Below, in pieces: positions 1 through 5,587 of a stretch of DNA of 17,480 bases (within the stretch, counting starts at the first letter, position 1; each line of letters starts with the position of its first letter). The stretch spans positions 1 through 17,480 of the forward strand of contig CAZLRU010000025.1 in assembly GCA_964562155.1 (NCBI GenBank), written 5' to 3'. A program made the translations under genes and the position numbers. This stretch comes from JAGOUY01 sp964562155 (GTDB lineage: Bacteria; Patescibacteriota; Patescibacteriia; 2-12-FULL-60-25). The notes below the pieces were generated by a model. That model was not told the origin of the DNA and ran no database searches. It was given only the letters and a program-made list of their open reading frames with translations.

Positions 1-761
1 GCATCAAACGGATTCTTTTTTGTGTAGTAGGTATTTGGATAGTTCGCTGAATCGTAGAGATCAACGACAAGGGATATTTTCTCACGCATGAAATCAAAGT
101 AGCGCATCTCTCCTTTTGTGAATGCTCGATACACGACCCAGTTCATATAGTCGACGATTTGGAGACATGGTTCCCCAATGGGGGTTTGAGCGTATATCTG
201 GATTTCAGAATCGACCTTTTTGCCCCATTTCTTTTCGAAACTATCAACGGATACTTGGATCGCTTGTTGTAGTGGCTCTTGTCTGGCCCTATTTCCTCGC
301 GTGGCGAAATAAATGATGCTCTTCTCCGAAGTATGGAGTTGGTTTTCGAACAGTTTTGAGATTAGATCATCATAGAAAAGGTTGCAGTCGCTTTTGTGCT
401 TCTTTCGGAAGAGCGACTCAATTTTTCTTCCAACGAAGAATTGAGCTTTGAATGGCAAGTCCACAATTGCTTTGAAAACCTTCTCTCGAATTTCTGGACA
501 ATCATCCTTTGCGTGGAAGAATTGGGAGGAGTTTTTGAAGGAAGGGATGTTTTGGAGATACTTGTCGGCAATCACCTCAGCATGGACGACGTTGAGAGCC
601 TCACGTAGCCTTTCTGGTTCCTCTGTTTTAATGAATCCCAGAATCAGGATTTTCGAGCACCCTTCTTTGCCTACAATAAGATTTCCGTATCGGTCATAGA
701 AGGTTGGATCACCAGATTCGTCGACGAAGAAGATGTTTGTCTTTTGAGCCTTGCTTTTCAT
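1..761 (-). CDS. DUF3800 domain protein, partial (3' end outside window)
   Basis: This frame is open from an ATG at 761-759 to the window edge, giving 253 codons with no stop. The N-terminus reads NIFFVDESGDPTF (about residues 9-21), the acidic first strand typical of DUF3800, a family regarded as RNase H-like. Further matches are an HAKDD segment (residues 83-87) and a late QIVDYMNWVVYRAF segment (about 205-219), where the family carries conserved Asp and aromatic residues. DUF3800 proteins are often found in prophages and defence islands, but no reaction is firmly established for most of them, so a nuclease-like defence role is only inference. The gene is transcribed away from the DGR target gene, across about 300 bp of non-coding DNA. 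It has no clear Shine-Dalgarno site. Confidence 0.8.
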   Translation of the reverse strand, partial: MKSKAQKTNIFFVDESGDPTFYDRYGNLIVGKEGCSKILILGFIKTEEPERLREALNVVHAEVIADKYLQNIPSFKNSSQFFHAKDDCPEIREKVFKAIVDLPFKAQFFVGRKIESLFRKKHKSDCNLFYDDLISKLFENQLHTSEKSIIYFATRGNRARQEPLQQAIQVSVDSFEKKWGKKVDSEIQIYAQTPIGEPCLQIVDYMNWVVYRAFTKGEMRYFDFMREKISLVVDLYDSANYPNTYYTKKNPFD

Positions 762-767
762 GGTCTG

Positions 768-796
768 ATTTTAGCGTAGAGGAAGAGTTTGTGGAA
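768..796 (-). promoter_or_regulatory. Weak promoter candidate for the DUF3800 gene
   Basis: On the minus strand TTCCAC (796-791) and TAAAAT (773-768) are separated by 17 bp. The -10 hexamer lies only six bases before the ATG, so this promoter would give a leaderless or nearly leaderless transcript. The -35 match is poor. Confidence 0.3.
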
Positions 797-832
797 TCAG
801 CTTTGAAGTAACCCGCGTAGTCATTCAATTTT

Positions 833-899
833 GGCTAATGTTAGGCACTACCAAAAACCCTTAAATAACCCATCCAAAATAAAAAGGCTAAAGTTAGCC
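833..899. promoter_or_regulatory. Pair of inverted repeats, possible operators of the DGR target gene
   Basis: Two near-identical 14-mers lie 53 bp apart (start to start, about five helical turns). GGCTAATGTTAGGC is at 833-846 and GGCTAAAGTTAGCC at 886-899. The second is a perfect 6-bp inverted repeat around a 2-bp centre, and the first differs from it at two positions. They stand just upstream of the best promoter of the target gene, so a dimeric regulator binding both sites is a reasonable guess. No candidate regulator is obvious nearby. Confidence 0.45.
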
Positions 900-917
900 A
901 TTGTTGATGTGCTTGGG

Positions 918-946
918 TTGACTTTTGTATTAAAATATGATATTCT
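918..946 (+). promoter_or_regulatory. Sigma-70-like promoter for the DGR target gene
   Basis: TTGACT (918-923) and TATTCT (941-946) are separated by exactly 17 bp of AT-rich sequence. The implied transcript would have a leader of roughly 100 bases before the ATG at 1058. It points at the target gene and lies 3' of the inverted-repeat pair. Confidence 0.5.
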
Positions 947-1057
947 GGGATGTTCCTTCACACTTAAAATCCAAGTTTCTACAGGGCAAGTCTGGGCTCC
1001 TTATGCAACAGGGCGTAAGGATGAGAGACGAACCATCACAGCGGAGCAGAGACGATC

Positions 1058-1765
1058 ATGGGCAAGAATTTCGCGGCCTTGAAGAGCGGTCTGGGTCTGA
1101 TGCGGGGGCTCGGAGACGACTTCCTGCAGGCGTGTGAGCGGATGGACGTTCCGCTCGAGGCGCTCCACCGCCTCGTCACCCCGAAGGGGCGTGACACGTG
1201 GGATGCCATCGGGCGTCTCATTATCAACGACTGGCGCGCGGAGCAGCCGCAGCAGGGCGTGGGCGGTCACCCCTTCCGGGGAACGTCGATCACCGACCGC
1301 AACATCATCGTCGTCCCGGACCTCGCGGCCGTCGACCTGACGGCACTCGCGAAGAGCGAGCTCAACCTCACCTACCTCGACCCCGACTACGAGCAGTGGA
1401 ACTACTACCGGGGGAACGATGGCAAGGAGATCTCGGGGCGTGGCAAGCGCTTCGAGGTGTTGATCTGGAAGCCGGAGCTCGCATCCGGTGCCTATATCAA
1501 CTCCGAGCCGGTGCGCAAGCACTTCCGCGACCTCGGCTTCTACGGCCACGCGGGTGCCTTCACCCAGTGGCGTCGTACCTGCGGGCTCGAGGGCTACCAC
1601 GTCTCGATCCCGGAGGACAACGGCTGCTGGCGGGACTCCGATGGCCGCCTCTACGCCCCGTATTCCTACTTCGATGACGGCCGCCGTGAGCTCGGCCACG
1701 ACTGGGTCGGCCGCAAGTGGAATGGCTACTGGTCGTTCGTCGCCTTCCGCGAGTTGTCCGTGTAG
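1058..1765 (+). CDS. DGR target (variable) protein with C-type-lectin-like C-terminus
   Basis: This 235-residue protein is the diversified target of the DGR. Residues 189-232 are encoded by the variable repeat and read as a Trp/Tyr-rich block (GCWR..., then WNGYWSFVAFR). That is the style of formylglycine-enzyme/C-type-lectin folds, in which DGR proteins display variable residues on a ligand-binding surface. The N-terminal 185 residues carry no signal peptide or membrane helix that I can see, so a cytoplasmic or element-encoded binding role is as likely as display. A GGAG at 1043-1046 lies 11 bases before the ATG and supports this start. The gene is strikingly GC-rich compared with the RT, Avd and restriction genes beside it, which suggests a separate origin. 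The bound ligand cannot be inferred. Confidence 0.88.
   Translation: MGKNFAALKSGLGLMRGLGDDFLQACERMDVPLEALHRLVTPKGRDTWDAIGRLIINDWRAEQPQQGVGGHPFRGTSITDRNIIVVPDLAAVDLTALAKSELNLTYLDPDYEQWNYYRGNDGKEISGRGKRFEVLIWKPELASGAYINSEPVRKHFRDLGFYGHAGAFTQWRRTCGLEGYHVSIPEDNGCWRDSDGRLYAPYSYFDDGRRELGHDWVGRKWNGYWSFVAFRELSV
1622..1752 (+). repeat. DGR variable repeat (VR)
   Basis: It aligns without gaps to the template repeat at 2129-2259 (offset 507). Fourteen differences fall on template adenines: ten read G in VR, three C and one T. The only non-adenine difference in the 131-bp core is T2140 to G1633. The changed codons are mainly AAC, giving GAC, CGC, GGC and TAC. The last 24 bases (1729-1752) are identical in both copies and GC-rich, which is where the initiation-of-mutagenic-homology element is expected. 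The copies diverge at once after 1752, as expected for VR versus TR versions of that element. Confidence 0.95.
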
Positions 1766-1774
1766 AACTTGGTG

Positions 1775-1816
1775 CCTTGGGCACTTGGTGCTTGAACAAA
1801 GCCCTTGTGCCCTTGG
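1775..1816 (+). other. Imperfect hairpin directly downstream of VR
   Basis: GGGCAC (1779-1784) pairs with GTGCCC (1807-1812). Inside it GG-t-GCTT (1787-1793) pairs with AAGC-CC (1799-1804), and outside it CC (1775-1776) pairs with GG (1815-1816). The stem blocks are separated by matching TT/TT internal loops. In the Bordetella phage BPP-1 DGR and in Legionella DGRs, a hairpin or cruciform a few bases after VR promotes retrohoming. The position, 23 bp after VR, fits that role. A transcription terminator is the alternative, but there is no U-tract. Confidence 0.5.
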
Positions 1817-2036
1817 TTCCTCTGGCCACCCCGTGTGCAACGAGATACTCTCTCGGTTCGCGTGCGGGGTGGATTCAGTTCTGGTACACTTGGATTTGGA
1901 TAGTACATGAAACTGCTTTTGAATCATGGTTCAAAGCGATGGAACTCTGGAATGCTTGCCCGATCGGAATGTTGTGAGACATGTTCTCCGGCAGTGTATC
2001 GACATTCATTTCCTCACATAAACAACTCGGTGTCGT

Positions 2037-2066
2037 TTGCTCCGTGATTTCGATCACGCATAAAAT
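2037..2066 (+). promoter_or_regulatory. Candidate TR-RNA promoter with an inverted repeat in its spacer
   Basis: TTGCTC (2037-2042) and TAAAAT (2061-2066) are 18 bp apart. The spacer is almost entirely an inverted repeat, CGTGAT-TTCG-ATCACG (2043-2058). Transcription would begin about 55 bases before TR. The -10 match is good and the -35 match is weak. The repeat could be an operator or, if transcribed from further upstream, a UUCG-loop hairpin. Confidence 0.35.
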
Positions 2067-2128
2067 TCAGCCAAGAGATATTTTCGATTGGTGGTGATAT
2101 AGACGGCAAACGGCAATAATAAAAAGTG

Positions 2129-2259
2129 GGCTGCTGGCGTAACTCCGATGGCAACCTCTACGCCCCGTATTCCTACTTCGATGACGGCAACCGTAAGCTC
2201 AACCACAACTGGGTCGACAACAAGTGGAATGACAACTGGTCGTTCGTCGCCTTCCGCGA
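2129..2259 (+). repeat. DGR template repeat (TR)
   Basis: This is the invariant donor copy of VR. It contains 30 adenines, and 14 of them differ in VR. Seven AAC codons sit at the variable positions. Randomising the first two bases of AAC can never create a stop codon, the usual design of DGR templates. TR stays in the reading frame of the target and ends in its own TGA (2270-2272), giving a 48-codon frame from a GTG at 2126. A TAA stands just before that. It therefore looks like a frozen copy of the target 3' end rather than an expressed gene. The functional RNA presumably runs 3' beyond TR. Confidence 0.93.
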
Positions 2260-2275
2260 CTCGTTTCTGTGAATT

Positions 2276-2309
2276 GATAAAGCTCCATCTACCGCGATGG
2301 AGCTTTATC
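2276..2309. terminator. Perfect 14-bp hairpin after TR, overlapping the avd stop
   Basis: GATAAAGCTCCATC (2276-2289), a 6-base loop, then its exact complement (2296-2309). It lies four bases after the TR-frame stop codon and contains the TAG stop of the minus-strand accessory gene (2291-2289). It could end transcripts from both sides. The downstream T-tract is poor on either strand, so a structural role in the DGR RNA or cDNA priming is an equally good reading. Confidence 0.6.
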
Positions 2310-2648
2310 TTGTATCGACTTTCTCCATCCACCAATCATTTTTCCAGCTTCACTCAACGGTGTGGATATAGCCATGTATTTCTTGTTATCCAAACACTTC
2401 ACTTCCCAAGCGGTTTGCAGAAAGAACTTGAGCAGGTCGAGCTTAGTGGCAGCCCTCACGACGAATCCTGATTTATTCTCTCCATTCGCATATCCAGCGA
2501 GATAGATGTTTTCGATCACATCGGTAAACAAGGAGTCGATCTTGCTTCCTAACGAGAACTTTGATAGACGCGGAAAACTGTTGTGGAAGACATGCCACAA
2601 CTTGTAAGCTTCAAGCGCCTTTTGGAGAACGGGGAGATTCGTAGACAT
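2289..2648 (-). CDS. avd: DGR accessory protein Avd (four-helix bundle)
   Basis: This 119-residue, mainly helical protein contains FPRLSKFSLGSKI (residues 25-37), the segment typical of the four-helix-bundle family shared by Avd and the 23S rRNA intervening-sequence proteins. Its position inside a DGR favours Avd, which in BPP-1 forms a basic pentamer that binds the reverse transcriptase and template RNA and is needed for cDNA synthesis. It has many Lys and Arg residues, as expected for nucleic-acid binding. I chose the ATG at 2648, starting MSTNLPVLQKALEAYK. The frame stays open further upstream, but that extension crosses the G-tract and the RT start. The gene is on the strand opposite the RT and TR, divergent from the RT with 37 bp between the start codons. 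Confidence 0.8.
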   Translation of the reverse strand: MSTNLPVLQKALEAYKLWHVFHNSFPRLSKFSLGSKIDSLFTDVIENIYLAGYANGENKSGFVVRAATKLDLLKFFLQTAWEVKCLDNKKYMAISTPLSEAGKMIGGWRKSIQDKAPSR

Positions 2649-2661
2649 TGGATTTCTTTGA

Positions 2662-2670
2662 GGGGGGGGG
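2662..2670 (+). other. G9 homopolymer between divergent avd and RT starts
   Basis: Nine consecutive G residues lie in the 37-bp gap between the avd start (2648) and the RT start (2686). The tract ends 15 bases before the RT ATG. Long G-runs can slip during replication and may act here as a spacing switch or a displaced ribosome-binding site. They are also common sites of sequencing and assembly error. Confidence 0.8.
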
Positions 2671-2685
2671 TAGACATATCTTTGT

Positions 2686-3693
2686 ATGAAAAAATGTTTG
2701 ATTACATTCCAAGAGGTTAGCTCCCTCGAAAACTTGATAGAAGCGTGGTCGGAGTTTATCCGTGGGAAACGAAACAAGAAAGATGTGCAAGCATTCTCTC
2801 TGAATCTCTCAGACCATATCGTTGATCTGTATGATGATTTGGAGAGGGGAACGTATACACATGGTCCATATCATCATTTCCCGATCAACGATCCAAAGCC
2901 TCGGAGTATCCATAAGGCGACGGTTCGTGATCGACTGCTCCATCACGCGCTCCACCGTAAGCTCTACCCAGCTTACGCTCCTTTATTCATTGCTGACTCA
3001 TTCTCTTGTCAGGAGGGGAAAGGACTTCATGTGGCGATTCACCGCTTTGAGAGAACTGCAAGAAAGGTAAGTCATAATCATACGCGGACATGTTGGGTTT
3101 TGAAGGGCGATATTCGTAAGTTCTTTGCCAGCGTTGACCATGCGGAATTAAACGAGATTTTGCGTACTCGTATCGAGGACAAACGTTTGATATGTCTTCT
3201 CTCAAATGTGATTGAGAGTTTCCACGCCACACCGGGGAAGGGTATCCCCCTTGGCAATCTGACCTCCCAGCTCTTCGCAAACATCTACTTGAATGAGTTT
3301 GACCAATTCGTGAAGCAGGGACTGGGAATAAAACATTATCTTCGCTACGCCGATGATTTTGTCTTCCTTTCGCATGATCGTGAAGAGCTTTTAAGCTTCA
3401 TATCGCTTGTCCAGTCTTTTCTTGTTGAGCGATTGGCGCTGTCTCTTCATCCTGATAAGGTTCACCTCCAAACCTTCGCGTCAGGTGTCGATTTTCTTGG
3501 TTGGACGCACTTCCCGCATCATCGTGTGCCAAGAACGAAGACAAGGCAGAGGATGCAATCAAAGTTGCAGAAGAGCTTGAAGAATGAAACGTTGCAATCC
3601 TATCTTGGTCTGCTTTCTCACGGTGATGCGTTTGAGCTGCGTGGATCATTGTTGAATCAGTATTGGCTTTGGCGGGAAAAGGATAATTCATAG
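2686..3693 (+). CDS. DGR-type reverse transcriptase
   Basis: This 335-residue RNA-directed DNA polymerase would copy the TR RNA into adenine-mutagenised cDNA for transfer to VR. The N-terminal half contains SIHKATVRDRLLHHALH (about 74-90) and the first catalytic Asp in KGDIRKFFASVDH (D142). The motif at 187-195 is IPLGNLTSQ, with the Ser-Gln ending seen in DGR enzymes rather than the QG-x3-SP type of group II intron enzymes. The catalytic box is YADD (221-224), followed by a thumb region with VDFLGW (268-273). There is no maturase, endonuclease or primase extension, so the length is typical for DGR enzymes. The 37-bp gap to avd has little room for a separate promoter, so co-transcription with TR is possible. 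Confidence 0.93.
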   Translation: MKKCLITFQEVSSLENLIEAWSEFIRGKRNKKDVQAFSLNLSDHIVDLYDDLERGTYTHGPYHHFPINDPKPRSIHKATVRDRLLHHALHRKLYPAYAPLFIADSFSCQEGKGLHVAIHRFERTARKVSHNHTRTCWVLKGDIRKFFASVDHAELNEILRTRIEDKRLICLLSNVIESFHATPGKGIPLGNLTSQLFANIYLNEFDQFVKQGLGIKHYLRYADDFVFLSHDREELLSFISLVQSFLVERLALSLHPDKVHLQTFASGVDFLGWTHFPHHRVPRTKTRQRMQSKLQKSLKNETLQSYLGLLSHGDAFELRGSLLNQYWLWREKDNS

Positions 3694-3695
3694 GC

Positions 3696-3718
3696 TTCTA
3701 TCTTGAGTTGAGATAGAA
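3696..3718. terminator. Hairpin between convergent RT and restriction operon
   Basis: TTCTATCT (3696-3703) and AGATAGAA (3711-3718) form a perfect 8-bp stem with a 7-base loop. It lies between the RT stop (3693) and the end of the minus-strand operon, whose TAG stop (3700-3698) is inside the stem. The position suits a bidirectional terminator, although there is no long U-run. Confidence 0.5.
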
Positions 3719-5587
3719 ACAGGCTCCATCCGCAAACTTGATGTTTGGTATCCAGAGTGGTGTTCCATCCCAACCCTTCTCGATTTCTCCCCGTACCCGA
3801 TACACCGTCAAAACAAGCTTGTCATTGTACTTTTTACCCAATTCTCGGTCATCGGGCGAAAGAAGCGTGCCCGTATTCTTTCCTATGCTTCGATCTACTC
3901 TTACGACGATACGACATTCCGGTTTTTGGGAAGACTTGTTGAGAGCATGGATACAACTTGGAAAATTGTGACTCTCCCACGGATCGCTCTTATCTGTTCG
4001 TACAAGCTCCAGAATCCTTAAAATATCCTCTACGGACGCAAACTTATCTGTATCTTCCGATCCCAGAAGTTCGTCGAGTTTTTTCAGATTTATGGAGAGA
4101 GGAAGTGATGGAAAATAGTTGACCCCTCCCGCAAGTATGGCGAGTTCGTCGCCCTTCAAGACATTCGGTCGGGTCGGTCTTGTCCCATCAGGAGTGAGAA
4201 CGCTCACCGCTTCTGGACCTTTTTCTCGTAGGATTGAGAATAGGGCGTTGTTTGCATCGTTCAGCTCACGGAAAAGTTTGGCTAACGGTTCAGGGGTAAA
4301 AATCCGGCATAATCCGCCATCACGGTCATAGCCGAATATACGGGCATGTTGCCAACACGTGTCAGCCTGCGGAGTCTTTGAACTGCGACAATAATAGACC
4401 GTATGAAGTCCAGAGAAGGTGACTCCACGGCTGAGGCTATTTCCACCCACAAGAACGTTTAAGCCAGTATCGTAACGAACGCCATCAAGTGTATTTTTGT
4501 TGAGTGTGAGGACGTTTATCTGGGGAAGCCCATTTTTAAGAAAAGCGATCACTTCTTCTATCGAACTCAGCCCGGGTTTTGTCTTTTGAAGGTCGTTCCA
4601 TGCGTCTTGTAGGCCGTGTGGGAATGTCTGCGCTTCATTCAGGATATCGTGCCTTACCTCTTCCAGATATTGTTCCACTTTTTCTTTCGCCTTGTCGTGT
4701 TCGCTGATCTTTATTCCCGGGTGGATGAGCATGCTGCAAACGGGACGTTCTTTGGAGATAAGACTGTGTGCCCCCGCAATCAGAAATGATAATACCGCTT
4801 TACGGAAACCTTCGGGAATCTCCTTTGTTTTCAAGAGTGAATTTTTCTCGTTATCAGGTGTTGGACGTATGCACTGGCTGTTTTCTCCATAGAAGAAGTC
4901 ACCTCCCAGATATTTCGCACCCGGAGCGATGTAATGGGCGAATGCGGGACGCCAATCTGACTCCTTTGATTGAAGAAGCAGTGATTGCGGAGTGGCAGTG
5001 ACGTGAAGATAAAAACTTGAAGGTGCTTGTTTGCGAAGACTGTCTAAACCGTGATGAATAGCACTTTTATCAGATTGGTTGATCTTTGTGTTTAAGCTTG
5101 ATGCGTCTCCTTCGTCATCCAAGAGAAATAGCGGTTGTTCCTTGAAGTACGGATTGGTCCCAATATGATTTAGCCAATGTTTCAAGACGCGGACATTTTT
5201 CTTGAGTACCACCATTGTAGGGATCGGTGTCTTCGGTATCTTGAGAAACTCGTCATCATCTGTTTCTCCAAGTACTCGAAAGCCGTCCATGAAGCCACCC
5301 AAGGATCGCTTCGTCCTTTCCAATGTTTGTCGATACAGCATGACGTTATCGGTCGTCATTAAAACAAAGAACTTGAATCCATTATCTGCTGCGGCAGAAG
5401 CTACCCCGAACATCTGTCCGGTTTTACCGCTTTGTACGTGACCAAAAAGCAGACCAGACAAATGTTCATTGAAGCTGAAAGTCATCAGGTATTTATCCGT
5501 GAAGCTTTCGGCTGATAGCTGCAGTGAAACAGGGGAGCCGGGAACAGCTTCTTCCGCTTTTTTCAAATACGTTTCAAGGTAATTCAT
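3698..5587 (-). CDS. Z1-domain helicase-like ATPase, N-subunit of CglI/NgoAVII-type restriction system
   Basis: A 629-residue protein with superfamily 2-like motifs in order: Walker A GHVQSGKT (49-56), a Walker B-like LLDDEGD (155-161), TATPQ (197-201), GGNSLSRGVTFSGL (381-394) and an arginine-finger-like QHARIFGYDR (413-422). This is the Z1 domain. In the CglI and NgoAVII systems the N-protein hydrolyses ATP and works with the PLD nuclease to cleave unmodified DNA. The ATG at 5587 overlaps the TGA of the nuclease gene (5586-5584) as ATGA, so translation is probably coupled. A nine-residue longer start at 5614 is possible but would overlap the upstream gene further. Confidence 0.85.
   Translation of the reverse strand: MNYLETYLKKAEEAVPGSPVSLQLSAESFTDKYLMTFSFNEHLSGLLFGHVQSGKTGQMFGVASAAADNGFKFFVLMTTDNVMLYRQTLERTKRSLGGFMDGFRVLGETDDDEFLKIPKTPIPTMVVLKKNVRVLKHWLNHIGTNPYFKEQPLFLLDDEGDASSLNTKINQSDKSAIHHGLDSLRKQAPSSFYLHVTATPQSLLLQSKESDWRPAFAHYIAPGAKYLGGDFFYGENSQCIRPTPDNEKNSLLKTKEIPEGFRKAVLSFLIAGAHSLISKERPVCSMLIHPGIKISEHDKAKEKVEQYLEEVRHDILNEAQTFPHGLQDAWNDLQKTKPGLSSIEEVIAFLKNGLPQINVLTLNKNTLDGVRYDTGLNVLVGGNSLSRGVTFSGLHTVYYCRSSKTPQADTCWQHARIFGYDRDGGLCRIFTPEPLAKLFRELNDANNALFSILREKGPEAVSVLTPDGTRPTRPNVLKGDELAILAGGVNYFPSLPLSINLKKLDELLGSEDTDKFASVEDILRILELVRTDKSDPWESHNFPSCIHALNKSSQKPECRIVVRVDRSIGKNTGTLLSPDDRELGKKYNDKLVLTVYRVRGEIEKGWDGTPLWIPNIKFADGACFYLNSR

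Larger units (their letters stand above)
1766..2128 (+). other. Non-coding spacer between VR and TR
   Basis: About 360 bp with no credible gene. It holds an imperfect hairpin just after the target stop codon (1775-1816), direct copies of ACTTGGTGC at 1767 and 1783, a candidate TR promoter (2037-2066), and a leader rich in AAT/AAA just before TR. ORFs on either strand here have no family resemblance and look accidental. Confidence 0.6.

Noticed and set aside
1767..1791. Start of a CRISPR or tandem-repeat array
   Set aside because: Only two copies of ACTTGGTGC occur, and they are better explained as part of the post-VR hairpin. No spaced repeat array exists in the window.
1001..1927. 308-codon minus-strand frame over the DGR target gene
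   Set aside because: It is the antisense shadow of a GC-rich gene. Its Val/Ala/Arg/Pro-rich composition matches no family, and the plus-strand frame carries the VR with frame-consistent substitutions.
2054..2335. 93-codon minus-strand frame across TR
   Set aside because: It is antisense to TR and repeats the antisense translation of VR, so it has no independent support.
2649..2777. 43-residue N-terminal extension of Avd
   Set aside because: It would cross the G9 tract and overlap the RT start codon. The helical Avd pattern begins at the ATG at 2648.
2686..3693. Group II intron maturase or retron RT
   Set aside because: There is no maturase or endonuclease domain and no intron RNA. The IPLGNLTSQ motif and the VR/TR pair identify a DGR enzyme.
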